A stretch of DNA of 64,000 nucleotides, from NCBI GenBank assembly GCA_016719635.1, contig JADJYT010000002.1, positions 124,001 through 188,000 of the forward strand, in the 5' to 3' direction. This stretch comes from Sphingobacteriales bacterium (GTDB taxonomy: Bacteria; Bacteroidota; Bacteroidia; Chitinophagales; JADIYW01). Positions 1 through 9,155 of the stretch are shown here, piece by piece (the stretch's first letter is position 1; each line of letters begins with the position of its first letter). The notes below the pieces were generated by a model. That model saw only the letters and a list, made by a program, of their open reading frames with translations, had not been told where the DNA came from and ran no database searches. A program made the translations under genes and the position numbers.

Positions 1-89
1 TTCACATGCATGCACTATCCATCAGAATATTGAAAAAACAATGGGATTGAACCATAATTTATCCTAATTGTTTATGTAAAAAAGAAAAA

Positions 90-629
90 ATGAAAAGATT
101 AGTATTGAGTATTTCCCTTATGATATGGCAATATTCATTTTCAGCTGATTTTATGCATGATCTTGGCTTAGGCTTCTGGTCTAAAATCCGTAACAATAAC
201 ACCGGACAGCCAACAAGCTATGGACCGCATATACACTATATGCCCAGAATTAATTTTCGCATAAAGGACAACATATCATTCTCTGTTGCTTCCCCTCTTG
301 CGATTGGCGCAAGATTTCATCCGACGGAAGGTAACTTTTTTCAGCTGCAATTGCCGGCAACACTTTTAATGTATTTTGGTCATGGTGCATTTAAGAAATA
401 AAAACATAACAGTACTATCGGTGGATACTTTGGAGCAGGATTTAATTATATTCTGAGTACATCGGGATCATCCAGAGAGAGTGATTATGGAATAATCTCT
501 TTAACAGGACTACGCTTTTATACACATCACCACAGTATCGGCGTGCATGTGCAATATACACATGACTTTAGATTTAAAAATAATTTTGTAGGTACCGGAT
601 TGTATTATACATTTGGATATTTTGATTAG
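90..629 (+). pseudogene. Outer-membrane beta-barrel-like protein, interrupted by an in-frame TAA
   Basis: The first 103 codons encode a signal peptide (about residues 1-18, cleaved near FSADF) and a segment rich in alternating hydrophobic and aromatic residues. A TAA at 399-401 stops translation. The same frame then continues without another stop to the TAG at 627-629 and encodes a Gly/Tyr/Phe-rich stretch containing GGYFGAGFNY and ending GLYYTFGYFD, which is typical of beta-barrel strands reaching a C-terminal aromatic. One base change in the TAA would restore a protein of about 179 residues. I infer a small outer-membrane protein of unknown function that is either broken by a point mutation or carries a sequence error. 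The 89 bases before it hold no gene I can support. Confidence 0.6.
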
Positions 630-677
630 AAACGCTCACACATTTTTTGCAGCATTTAACAAGCTGCCGTCTGTTAT

Positions 678-1670
678 TTATTTTTTCAATACTCTCACGT
701 TATATGCACCGGTATTGGTCTTGTCGTACACCGTTTCATAGATGGAAATATAGATATTGCCATTTTCTGCGGCGGTGCCTTCCAGTTTGGAACCTACAGG
801 TTGTGTCACACCATTCTCACCAATCTTATACACCAATGAACCATATTTAATTTCCATTCCGTCAGAATAGGCAGCATCTTTGACACCGCTCAAATAGCCG
901 TCAGGGCCATATGTGCCTCCGGATAAGCTTTTCAAAATTATCTTTCCATTTGCGGAAATACTGAATTTATCGCCGTTTATTACGCTTACCCCTGTATTCA
1001 GCCAGCCTTTGTTATTTTCATTTCCGGATATGTAATAATTCGCCTTTAATTTATAGTTCCCGTCACCTACGATTGCATTCTCATCAATGGTAGAAATATC
1101 CATGCTTTCAATCTTTTCCCGTTTGAATGTCAGGGTCCCGTATTCGGACTGAATCGTAACCTCCGAAAATGCGATAGAGCCTTCAATGGTATTGACACCA
1201 TCAAAAGAAACGGCATCATTGATGGATTGCCCGGAAGGCAAATTGGCTTTTTTATACAGTTCATCTGTCAACTGTTCTATCGTGTAGTTATCCAAATCGG
1301 ATATCTTATAAAAAGGATTTTGGGTAAAAGTCAAAACAGAGGATAATACAGGCGTTCCATAAGCAAGGAGCCTTTCATAAATTGGCTTTGCCTCTTCCTC
1401 CGTTTTAACGGATTGGAGTTTATTCAAATCAGGCAACACCGCACCGTCTTTTGTTTTATCGGACGGGATTCCCAGTTTCATATTGGTTATTTTTTCTACG
1501 GGGATGTTCAATGTACCGTAAGGATTTACAATCGAAATTTTGGACAATGCCGCTTTACCGGTAACCACGTCGCCATTTTTCAACCTGACCGTTATCTGCA
1601 CATTTCCGGCAAAGAGAGTTGTTGTTACTGACAGTGACAGGAGCAGGAGAAAAGAGAATACATTTTTCAT
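678..1670 (-). CDS. Exported protein with duplicated beta module and PA-IL (LecA)-like C-terminal domain
   Basis: This 330-residue protein starts with a signal peptide (about 1-21, cut near LFAG). Residues about 24-70 and 150-195 are two related modules sharing the pattern (N/S)xYGTLxxxxEKIxxM, separated by a helical linker. Residues about 210-330 match the pattern of the PA-IL/LecA-like beta-sandwich: GW-x-(N)TGV, GDKFSISANGKI, GPDGY, LVYKIG, VGS and a C-terminal NxGAYNVRV strand. In that family the domain binds galactose or forms a jelly-roll in secreted proteins. Whether this copy binds sugar cannot be told. It is the last gene in a run of minus-strand genes after the DoxX-thioredoxin gene, with a 90 bp gap. 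Function is unassigned. Confidence 0.75.
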   Translation of the reverse strand: MKNVFSFLLLLSLSVTTTLFAGNVQITVRLKNGDVVTGKAALSKISIVNPYGTLNIPVEKITNMKLGIPSDKTKDGAVLPDLNKLQSVKTEEEAKPIYERLLAYGTPVLSSVLTFTQNPFYKISDLDNYTIEQLTDELYKKANLPSGQSINDAVSFDGVNTIEGSIAFSEVTIQSEYGTLTFKREKIESMDISTIDENAIVGDGNYKLKANYYISGNENNKGWLNTGVSVINGDKFSISANGKIILKSLSGGTYGPDGYLSGVKDAAYSDGMEIKYGSLVYKIGENGVTQPVGSKLEGTAAENGNIYISIYETVYDKTNTGAYNVRVLKK

Positions 1671-1760
1671 GTTTTATATTTAATAACTAAAAATACACCA
1701 TTTAAAACAAATGTATGGAAGAAATATTGCAGGGATTTCAAACCTTAACAAAAGATAAGA

Positions 1761-2741
1761 TTAGTTTCCGGCCGGGGCAGATATGCAGGGTTTGCAGGAA
1801 GCCAACTCAAGATAGGGTGGATTATCCGCTGCCGACCGGTGGATAAACTGTTTGACGACAGCACCTTTATAGATTAAGAAAATACCAGGCATCTGGTACA
1901 CATCGGCTCCGTCAGGTGATGTTACAAAAGCACCTTTCGTTAACCACAGATAGAGTCCTCTCACCCATACTTTAAACCCAAACAACTGTGAGACAGTCCC
2001 TCTTTTGAGCTTAAATGCCTTATATAACAATGACTCCGGGTCTGAAATGTATTCAACATCGGATAGATTATGTTTTGCCAGTTCCTGCAAGCCGGTTTTT
2101 TCGTCCAGCATATTCACCACAATTATTTTAGTGCCCTCCTGTTCTATCTTATCTTTATATCTCCTGATGTTATATAAAGTCTCTTTACAAAAAGTACAAC
2201 CAAAATGCCTTAAAAAAATCAACATCACCGGTTGTTTATCTGCCAGCTCAACCACCGTATGATTGTTGTTTGTAATAAACATTTCGAGCAATTCATCCGT
2301 AGAGAGATGATTCATGCGTATAAGTTCATTATCGAGTAAATACTGCAGCTTGTATGCGTTATACAGAATCCATGAAAACGGAAACAGCCAGATGATATGA
2401 TTCAGTACAATCATCTTGAAAATAATTGAGTTTTCAGTGTGATGCAAGACACTGTTTAGAAAAAACAGGATTATGATCAGCTTGTTGATAAAACCAAGTA
2501 AGACTATTCTCCAGTGACGAACAGGACTCGATGAAGCCAGAAGATAACCCGCCCCTAAGATAGACGTATAAAAACCAATCACCTGCCAGAGCTCCATGTA
2601 ATTGGGAAATGCCATATTGGATAAACGAAAGAAAAATGCCGGAAAAAAGACAACGGAAAGCCCCAAAAGCAGGTGATAGACCCCTGCAATGTATAACAGT
2701 ACCTTAAACGATCTTGAATCTTTATGCTGTATCATGCTCAT
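1761..2741 (-). CDS. DoxX-like membrane domain fused to peroxiredoxin-like thioredoxin-fold domain
   Basis: The 326-residue product has about four hydrophobic segments (roughly residues 12-35, 48-70, 76-98 and 105-128) resembling a DoxX-type four-helix membrane domain. From about residue 160 there is a thioredoxin-fold domain of the AhpC/TSA peroxiredoxin-like family. A CxxC motif lies at Cys182 and Cys185 (GCTFCKE) after a hydrophobic strand, the usual site of the active cysteines. A second CxxC, Cys316/Cys319 (CKPC), sits at the extreme C terminus and could act as a resolving or relay pair. I infer a membrane-anchored thiol-disulfide or peroxide-handling enzyme. It lies 48 bp downstream of hisS on the same strand and may be co-transcribed. 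Confidence 0.75.
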   Translation of the reverse strand: MSMIQHKDSRSFKVLLYIAGVYHLLLGLSVVFFPAFFFRLSNMAFPNYMELWQVIGFYTSILGAGYLLASSSPVRHWRIVLLGFINKLIIILFFLNSVLHHTENSIIFKMIVLNHIIWLFPFSWILYNAYKLQYLLDNELIRMNHLSTDELLEMFITNNNHTVVELADKQPVMLIFLRHFGCTFCKETLYNIRRYKDKIEQEGTKIIVVNMLDEKTGLQELAKHNLSDVEYISDPESLLYKAFKLKRGTVSQLFGFKVWVRGLYLWLTKGAFVTSPDGADVYQMPGIFLIYKGAVVKQFIHRSAADNPPYLELASCKPCISAPAGN

Positions 2742-2789
2742 GATAAAACTATCAACAGCAACAGCGTAAATTTGTTTAACAGAAACCTA

Positions 2790-4088
2790 TTATTTCAGAA
2801 AATCAAGCAATTCCGCCAATGTAATAACCGTCTGCTCACCGGATTTCATGTTTTTCAGCGCAATTTTACCCTCCTGCAGTTCTGTTTCGCCGATGATGCA
2901 GACAAATGGAATATTTTTCTTATCACAATAGGCAAACTGCTTCTTCATTTTTGCATTTTCCGGATAAAACTCGGTATTGATATCGTTTTTCCGGAGTGCA
3001 GCTACCAGTTTTAAAGATGCTTCCAATGTCGCTTCACCAAAATTGCCGACCAGAACCTTGGTGGATGTTCGTACGTCTTCCAGTAAATTAAGCTGCTGCA
3101 TCGCCGTAAAAATCCTGTCCAGTCCCAAAGTTGTACCCACGGAAGGCATTTCATTCCCTGTAAACATCCCAATGAGCGTATCGTACCTCCCCCCCCCTGT
3201 TAAAGAACCGATATGTGGATGCGCTGGCAGCTTGGTTTCAAAAATGGGCCCGGTATAATAGTCCAAACCACGGGCCAGTGAAATGTCAAATTTGAAAAAC
3301 CCGGATGGAATACCTAACGTGTCCAATATTGAAAACAGCTGATTTAATTCCACAATTCCTTCCTGGCAAATATCAATGTCTTTTAATTCGTATTTTAAAT
3401 GATCCAACGTAAGTTCCTTCTCCATCAGATCTTCCAGTTTCATAATGGAATCTGCACTGATATTTTTTTCCGACAACTCCTTCTCCACTTCACGCCATTC
3501 CACCTTATCCAGCTTATCGATGGAACGACAGATTTCCTGTGTAAAACTTTCATCTAAGCCAATATAACGAACCAGGCCGTTCAAAATCTTACGGTTATTT
3601 ATTTTTATCAGAAAATCAGTGAATCCCAGCTGGCTGAGTACTTCATATGTAATGGCCACCATCTCCGCATCTATCACGACAGAAGTACTGCCTACACAAT
3701 CGACATCACACTGGTAAAATTCCCGAAACCTTCCCTGGTGCGGCTGCGGCCGGTCGGCACGCCATACCGGCTGTATCTGGTAGCGCTTGAATGGCAATGT
3801 CAATCCTGGATTCATGGCCACCACACGCGAAAAAGGCACCGTTAAATCATAATGGAGCGCAGCTTCGTCTTTGCTGCCGTTTTTATAATTCAGCCGGTAG
3901 ATCAACCTGTCGGCATCTTCGCCATACTTACCGGTCAGCACATCCAGATATTCAATAGCAGGAGTTTCAAGAGGGGCAAACCCGTATTTTTTAAACGTGT
4001 CCCGCATCACCTGCAAGATGCGTTCCCTGTGCAGCATCTGCTCGGGTAAAAAATCCCTGGCTCCTTTAAACGTTCTTGGCTGTATCAT
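2790..4088 (-). CDS. hisS: Histidyl-tRNA synthetase
   Basis: Class II aminoacyl-tRNA synthetase that charges tRNA-His in the cytoplasm. The N terminus carries the conserved start RTFKGARDFLP. Class II motif 2 appears as VWRADRPQPHQGRFREFYQ, the histidine-specific motif as ARGLDYYTGPIFE, and motif 3 as GGGRYDTLIG followed by GTTLGLDR. The C-terminal 90 residues fit the anticodon-binding domain. I place the start at 4088 (MIQPRTF), giving 432 residues. The longer reading to 4133 would add 15 residues unlike the family and would overlap the upstream lipoprotein gene. The gene follows gpmI and that lipoprotein gene in one minus-strand cluster. Confidence 0.96.
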   Translation of the reverse strand: MIQPRTFKGARDFLPEQMLHRERILQVMRDTFKKYGFAPLETPAIEYLDVLTGKYGEDADRLIYRLNYKNGSKDEAALHYDLTVPFSRVVAMNPGLTLPFKRYQIQPVWRADRPQPHQGRFREFYQCDVDCVGSTSVVIDAEMVAITYEVLSQLGFTDFLIKINNRKILNGLVRYIGLDESFTQEICRSIDKLDKVEWREVEKELSEKNISADSIMKLEDLMEKELTLDHLKYELKDIDICQEGIVELNQLFSILDTLGIPSGFFKFDISLARGLDYYTGPIFETKLPAHPHIGSLTGGGRYDTLIGMFTGNEMPSVGTTLGLDRIFTAMQQLNLLEDVRTSTKVLVGNFGEATLEASLKLVAALRKNDINTEFYPENAKMKKQFAYCDKKNIPFVCIIGETELQEGKIALKNMKSGEQTVITLAELLDFLK

Positions 4089-4120
4089 TTCAAAAAGTAA
4101 ATTACGATTGGTATTAGATT

Positions 4121-4735
4121 TTATTTGGTACAAATATATTTAACATCCACATTCAGATCGAATGACCTCATGAGGATTGCTTTTTGTTCTCCGCGTATGG
4201 AAAACCCCTTTCCCGGAAAATATTCTATAATCTGCACAGATGAAAAAATAAATGAGTTGATTTTCTTGGTGATATAAATGCGCTGTATCTCATTTTGCCT
4301 CATCTCGATGATCATGGATTTCACATTTACCTTTTCCGAAAGCGCCCTGTATTGGACGGAAGTAATACCGGAAACGGTTGTTTTAACCGTATCGGCAAAA
4401 AACCTGCCCTTCCATGCCGGTTTATTGATATCACAATCCATCAAAGGTTCCAGCTCTTTCTTCCAGTCAATGGAATCCAGCAGTCTGGTTTCTTTATTGG
4501 CATTCAGGTACACTGATTTTTCTTCTCGGCAGTTGTTTAATGTATTATTCTTTACATCCGTTTTCACCAGGGTTGTTATGTCAAAATAATTTACGGCTAG
4601 GGCGGAAGCATCTTGTTCTGTATGATTGCAGGAATATATAAGAAGAATACAGAGCATAAATAACAATTGTTTGTCATCCACCTTGCAGATAAAAGACCTG
4701 CAAAACATACCGATACTATTTTTACTGATGCTCAT
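4121..4735 (-). CDS. Putative lipoprotein of unknown function
   Basis: A 204-residue protein. Its ATG overlaps the TGA of gpmI (shared ATGA at 4732-4735), which supports this start and suggests translational coupling. A hydrophobic segment at about residues 24-36 ends in LIYSC, a plausible lipobox, so the mature protein would be lipid-anchored. The stretch before it is longer than usual, so a start at Met10 is possible. The remainder is a mixed alpha/beta sequence with no motif I recognise. It sits between two housekeeping genes, gpmI and hisS, which says nothing firm about its role. Confidence 0.65.
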   Translation of the reverse strand: MSISKNSIGMFCRSFICKVDDKQLLFMLCILLIYSCNHTEQDASALAVNYFDITTLVKTDVKNNTLNNCREEKSVYLNANKETRLLDSIDWKKELEPLMDCDINKPAWKGRFFADTVKTTVSGITSVQYRALSEKVNVKSMIIEMRQNEIQRIYITKKINSFIFSSVQIIEYFPGKGFSIRGEQKAILMRSFDLNVDVKYICTK

Positions 4736-6267
4736 ATTCCTATTAATACCGTTCCGTCCATTTTTTCCGGTACGGGGAGTTTCATTACCTTTAAAATCGT
4801 TGGTGCAATATCGGCCAGTTTCCCGGGTTGCATAGGATTCTTGTAATGATTACTTATCAAAAATAAAGGGACTATATTTTTGGTATGCGCCGTATTGGGT
4901 GTTCCGTCTTCATTGACGATATAATCAGAATTTCCATGATCCGCCGTCAGGAAGATGGAATAATCCTTTTCCAATGCTTTCGTCACCACCTGCCCCACAC
5001 AGGCATCTACCGTTTCTGCAGCCCTGATTGCCGCACCAAACACACCGGTATGTCCTACCATATCGGTGTTGGCAAAATTCAGACATATAAAATGCGGCTC
5101 CTGTTTATCCATGTATTCTATGACGGCATCCGTTACCTCTTGCGCGCTCATTTCCGGCTGCAGGTCATACGTGGCCACTTTGGGAGATGGAATCATGATG
5201 CGTTCTTCGCCGGCAAACAGGTCCTCTCTTCCACCTGAAAAGAAAAATGTCACATGCGGATATTTTTCCGTTTCAGCAATCCGCAATTGAGTGAGTCCAT
5301 TCTTTGATATGACTTCCCCCAGTGAATCCGGTATATTATCTTTCCCGAAAATAGCTTTTACATTTTTAAACTTCTCATCGTAGATGGTCATTGTTACATA
5401 ATACAAAGGCATCGTATACATACCGTTATCCGGCATATCCTGCTGCGTGAGCACAGTGGTAATTTCCCGGCATCTGTCTGTTCTGAAATTAAAACAAATC
5501 ACCACATCATCTGACTGAATGGTGGCTAAAGGTTCACCGCTCTCATGGACGATGACTGCCGGTTTTATAAACTCGTCCGTTACTTCATTTTGGTAAGAGG
5601 CATTTATAGCTGAAACAGCATCCTGAAATTTTTCTCCTGTTCCGTTCAGCAGTAAATCATACGCCAGTTTTATACGCTCCCAACGCTTATCTCTGTCCAT
5701 GGCGTAGTACCGGCCGCAGATCGAAGCTATTTTTGTCGGTGTATTTCTGCAAAAATCATCCAGGTCTGTCAGAAATTTAAGTCCGCTCCTGGGGTCGGTA
5801 TCCCTGCCGTCAGTAAAAGCATGCACATAACTTTTTTGTACGCCGTTTTCTTTTGTTGCTTTTATCAATGACTTCAAATGACTGCTGTGAGAGTGTATTC
5901 CTCCATCCGACACCAGTCCCATAAAATGCACCTGTTTATTGTTGGATCTGGCATACTTGAAAGCATCCTTTAAGACTTCATTCTCCGCCAATTCTCCCGT
6001 TTGCACCTTTCTGTTAATCAACATCAGATCCTGATAAACCACTCTGCCGGCGCCTAAATTCATGTGTCCGACTTCGGAATTGCCCATCTGGTCATCCGGC
6101 AGCCCTACATAGGCACCATGTGTAAGCAATCCGGTATTTGGATATTTCAGGTATAAACTATCTGTAAAAGGTGTATTGGCCGCTTCAATGGCACTGGAGG
6201 CAGGGTTACGGTTAATGCCCCAACCATCCATAATTATTAACATTGCTTTTGGTTGTTTAGACTCCAC
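4732..6267 (-). CDS. gpmI: 2,3-bisphosphoglycerate-independent phosphoglycerate mutase
   Basis: Converts 3-phosphoglycerate to 2-phosphoglycerate in glycolysis and gluconeogenesis using two metal ions and a phosphoserine intermediate. The 511-residue length is normal for the family. Visible features are the metal-binding IIMDGWG near residue 14, the nucleophile serine in GNSEVGHMN (Ser64), the substrate-binding HAFTDGRDTDPRSG, and the C-terminal metal ligands in NFANTDMVGHTG and TADHGNSD followed by TAHTKN. The gene is divergent from the DUF4783-nadC cluster and heads a minus-strand run with the lipoprotein gene and hisS. Confidence 0.97.
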   Translation of the reverse strand: MESKQPKAMLIIMDGWGINRNPASSAIEAANTPFTDSLYLKYPNTGLLTHGAYVGLPDDQMGNSEVGHMNLGAGRVVYQDLMLINRKVQTGELAENEVLKDAFKYARSNNKQVHFMGLVSDGGIHSHSSHLKSLIKATKENGVQKSYVHAFTDGRDTDPRSGLKFLTDLDDFCRNTPTKIASICGRYYAMDRDKRWERIKLAYDLLLNGTGEKFQDAVSAINASYQNEVTDEFIKPAVIVHESGEPLATIQSDDVVICFNFRTDRCREITTVLTQQDMPDNGMYTMPLYYVTMTIYDEKFKNVKAIFGKDNIPDSLGEVISKNGLTQLRIAETEKYPHVTFFFSGGREDLFAGEERIMIPSPKVATYDLQPEMSAQEVTDAVIEYMDKQEPHFICLNFANTDMVGHTGVFGAAIRAAETVDACVGQVVTKALEKDYSIFLTADHGNSDYIVNEDGTPNTAHTKNIVPLFLISNHYKNPMQPGKLADIAPTILKVMKLPVPEKMDGTVLIGI

Positions 6268-6349
6268 GTGTTAATTTTTATAAAATTTTTCTATTTTTAG
6301 ACATTCTTTGGCACAAAATGTGCGCTACGAATTACGAAAATACAATTTT

Positions 6350-6742
6350 ATGAAGGTTTTCAAGCCAATATCAATATTTATATTTTGTTTACTTTTTAGT
6401 TCAATCGTATTGGCGCAAGACATCACCTCTTCCATTCCGGCAGCCATAAAAACAGGAAACGCCGCTTCGATTGCTAAAAACTTTGATAAAAGGGTAGATA
6501 TCACCATTGAAGAGAATGCCGATAACTACAGCAATATTCAGGCGGAGATGATACTGAAATCTTTTCTAGGAAAATTTTCAACCCGTGATTTCAATGTATT
6601 GCATAAAGGCACCTCTCCGGACGGCGCTCAATATACCATTGGGAGTTTAAAAACTAATTCAGGCACTTACAGAACCTACATCTACATCAAAAAATCCGGC
6701 GGTGTCAATTATATTCAGGAAATCCGTTTTGAAAAGGAATAG
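6350..6742 (+). CDS. DUF4783 domain-containing exported protein
   Basis: A 130-residue protein when started at 6350 (MKVFKPISIF), giving a clear signal peptide cut after VLAQ. The upstream in-frame ATG at 6308 would place 14 polar residues before the signal and is unlikely. The mature part (DITSSIPAAIKTGNAASIAKNFD, an acidic strand region, then SFLGKFSTRDF and GTYRTYIYIKK) matches the DUF4783 family, which is largely confined to Bacteroidota and often lies beside nadC, as here. The fold probably resembles an NTF2-like or cystatin-like sheet with a helix. Function is unknown. It may be transcribed together with nadC, although nadC has its own promoter box. Confidence 0.8.
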   Translation: MKVFKPISIFIFCLLFSSIVLAQDITSSIPAAIKTGNAASIAKNFDKRVDITIEENADNYSNIQAEMILKSFLGKFSTRDFNVLHKGTSPDGAQYTIGSLKTNSGTYRTYIYIKKSGGVNYIQEIRFEKE

Positions 6743-6785
6743 TGCTGACAGATGTCATCAGTAATTAGTGGTTGGAAAATTTTAT

Positions 6786-6793
6786 TACTTTTG
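6786..6793 (+). promoter_or_regulatory. TAnnTTTG -7 box before nadC
   Basis: TACTTTTG fits the Bacteroidota -7 consensus TAnnTTTG. It ends 3 bp before the ATG at 6797, so a transcript starting about 6 bp after the box would begin at or inside the start codon. This suggests a leaderless nadC mRNA in addition to any read-through from the DUF4783 gene. Confidence 0.4.
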
Positions 6794-6796
6794 ACT

Positions 6797-7648
6797 ATGA
6801 TAAATGAGCAAGAACTCCGTCAATTTATTGAAAACGCACTCCACGAAGATGTTCGCGAGGGAGACCATTCTTCTTTAGCCTCCATTGATAAGGACACGCA
6901 GGGCAAAGCACGGTTACTGGTAAAGGATAATGGCATCTTATGCGGTATTGATGTGGCAAAAGCTGTTTTTGGGGCAGTTGACACGAACCTGACGATGGAT
7001 ATCCATATCTCGGAAGGCAATGCGGTCCGATACGGTGACGTCGCTTTTCACGTTTATGGAAGTGCGATTTCCATTCTGACTGCGGAGCGGCTGGTACTGA
7101 ACTGTATGCAGCGCATGAGCGGGATTGCAACCAGAACGAGTGAATATGTAAAAGCGGTTGAAGACACTTCTGCCAAAGTGATTGATACTCGAAAAACAAC
7201 GCCCAATCTTCGTTTTTTGGAAAAATATGCAGTCACTGTGGGCGGCGGATTCAATCACAGGTTCGGCTTGTATGACATGATTATGCTGAAAGACAATCAT
7301 ATCGATTTTTGCGGCGGTATCACAAAGGCTGTTCAGAAAGTACACGAATACCTGAAAGCCCATGCGTTGAATCTAAGAATTGAAGTGGAAACAAGAAATC
7401 TGGATAATGTCAGAGAAGTGATGCAATGCGGCGGTATTGACCGGATTATGCTGGATAATTTTACGCCTGAACTGGTAAAAGAGGCCATCCAGATTATCAA
7501 TGGAAAATTTGAAACAGAAGCCAGCGGAGGTATTACGCTGGATACCATCCGTTCGTTTGCGGAAACAGGAGTCGATTTTATTTCTGTGGGTGCATTGACG
7601 CATTCCGTAAAAAGTCTTGACCTGAGTTTAAAAGCAGAAATAAATTAA
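6797..7648 (+). CDS. nadC: Nicotinate-nucleotide pyrophosphorylase (carboxylating)
   Basis: Quinolinate phosphoribosyltransferase of de novo NAD synthesis; it joins quinolinate and PRPP with loss of CO2. Family signatures seen are EDVREGDHSS near the N terminus, AERLVLNCMQRMSGIAT, DTRKTTPNLRFLEKYAV, GGGFNHRFGLYDMIMLKDNHID, IEVE, RIMLDNF and EASGGI. The start at 6797 (MINEQELRQF) gives 283 residues, the normal length. An upstream in-frame ATG at 6752 would add 15 residues that include the promoter box. No nadA or nadB is nearby. The next gene begins 4 bp after the stop. Confidence 0.95.
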   Translation: MINEQELRQFIENALHEDVREGDHSSLASIDKDTQGKARLLVKDNGILCGIDVAKAVFGAVDTNLTMDIHISEGNAVRYGDVAFHVYGSAISILTAERLVLNCMQRMSGIATRTSEYVKAVEDTSAKVIDTRKTTPNLRFLEKYAVTVGGGFNHRFGLYDMIMLKDNHIDFCGGITKAVQKVHEYLKAHALNLRIEVETRNLDNVREVMQCGGIDRIMLDNFTPELVKEAIQIINGKFETEASGGITLDTIRSFAETGVDFISVGALTHSVKSLDLSLKAEIN

Positions 7649-7651
7649 TGT

Positions 7652-8170
7652 ATGAAATCCTGTATCCTGGTATTATTCACGCTGATGTTTAACGTATCCT
7701 TTTCTCAGGGAGAAAACGACATACTGCGCATCAGAACGATGACCGAATATGTGAATACCCACCTGGGCGATTTCAAAAAAGCCAGCCTCAAAACTGCAGG
7801 CCCTGCGGATGCTGAAAAAAAAGAAATTGAAATCTATACGTCAGAGCCCAATACTATACGGCTAATTACAGAGACTTACCCTTCTGAAACCGGAAAAACC
7901 ATCATCCGCGACTATCTGGAAAATGGTGAACCTTATTTTGTACTCAAAGAATATTATACATACAATGTTCCCATCACCGATACCAAATTTGACATTCAGA
8001 AATCCGAAAAAAAAGAAGTGAGTTATTTTTTTTAAAACGGACGAGTCATAAAATGGATGACCGGTAAGAAAACAAATAAATTCGACAAAGCCTCTGCCAT
8101 TGTCGAGAATAACATTATTGAAAACATCCGTTCGATTGTTTCAGAATACGAAAAGGCCGGTGCACCCTAA
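7652..8170 (+). pseudogene. Exported protein of unknown function, split by an in-frame TAA
   Basis: The first 127 codons encode a signal peptide (cut near SFSQ) and a charged domain of strands and helices ending VSYFF. A TAA at 8033-8035 follows a run of eight T. The same frame continues as NGRVIKWMTGKKTNKFDKAS and so on, to a TAA at 8168-8170. The junction reads YFF-stop-NGRVIKW; a single T to A change at 8033 would give YFFKNGRVIKW, a natural hairpin. I therefore treat 7652-8170 as one gene of about 172 residues. It begins 4 bp after nadC and is probably in the same transcript. The family is not recognised. Confidence 0.6.
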
Positions 8171-8219
8171 CTTATGTCCGTAAAATCAGAACGGAAATCT
8201 CTTTACAACAAAAGAAATC

Positions 8220-9119
8220 ATGAAAAAGAAAATACGATTTATCGTTAACCCCGAATCAGGCACTACTTTAGGCGGCCGTTTTTCAGAGCGACTGGTGAAA
8301 AAAAACCTGGATTTACAAAAGTTTGATTATGATATCTATACTACCCGGTATGCCGGACACGCCATCAAGATTGCACAGCAATCACTGATAGAGAATATTG
8401 ATATTATCGCCGTCGCCGGAGGCGACGGAACACAAAATGAGGTGGGGCAGGTATTGGTGAATAAACCCGTTATCATGGCGAGTATTCCTACCGGCTCCGG
8501 AAATGCCAATGCCCGTAAATTGAATATTCCGATTGATGTTGCCCAATCCATACAACTGCTCAATACGGGAAAGCCGTTTAAAATCGACGCACTGATTTTG
8601 AACGGACAGCCTTTTTTTATGACGGCCGGTATCGGCTATGATGCCAAGGTGGTGGAACAGTTTAATAAGATTCCGTTTCGCGGAGTGGGTGCATACCTAA
8701 CCGGCGTTCTGAGCACCGCCTTTACCTACAAGCTGCCCCGTTTTACGATTGAAATCGACAACGAACCTATCATTGAAACCACTGCCTTTACGGTACTCAT
8801 CACTTCCACCGGGCAACTCGGATACAATGTGGAATTTTCACATAACAGCATATTGAACGATGGTAAATTTGAAATCACCCTAGTCAAGGATTTTGACAGA
8901 AAACAGGTACCGCAGTTAATTTATGAATGTTTTTTCGGCGATATCTCCACACAGCCCATGATTGAATCCTACCGGGTGAATAAGGTATTGAAAATCAGAG
9001 CGGATAAAATTGAGAGCATACAAATGGACGGCGACTATAAAGGCCAAACGAATTATATAGAAGTTACCTGTAAGAAACATGCACTGAATTTTATGGTGGA
9101 TAAGGATTTTAAGATATAG
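8220..9119 (+). CDS. Diacylglycerol/lipid kinase family protein (YegS/DgkB-like)
   Basis: A 299-residue cytoplasmic or membrane-associated kinase with the DAGK catalytic fold. The N terminus has the phosphate-binding pattern FIVNPESG, followed by AGGDGTQNEV (the GGDGTxNE nucleotide-binding motif) at about residues 65-74 and IPTGSGNANARKL, where most family members have GTGNDFAR. The C-terminal half carries the beta-sandwich with DGKFEITLVKDF and QMDGDY. Members phosphorylate diacylglycerol, sphingosine-like or other lipids with ATP; the substrate here cannot be told. It lies in a plus-strand run with nadC upstream and the SUI1 gene 36 bp downstream. Confidence 0.88.
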   Translation: MKKKIRFIVNPESGTTLGGRFSERLVKKNLDLQKFDYDIYTTRYAGHAIKIAQQSLIENIDIIAVAGGDGTQNEVGQVLVNKPVIMASIPTGSGNANARKLNIPIDVAQSIQLLNTGKPFKIDALILNGQPFFMTAGIGYDAKVVEQFNKIPFRGVGAYLTGVLSTAFTYKLPRFTIEIDNEPIIETTAFTVLITSTGQLGYNVEFSHNSILNDGKFEITLVKDFDRKQVPQLIYECFFGDISTQPMIESYRVNKVLKIRADKIESIQMDGDYKGQTNYIEVTCKKHALNFMVDKDFKI

Positions 9120-9155
9120 GAATAAAAAGTAAGGAATCGTAACAAAAAGCTATAT

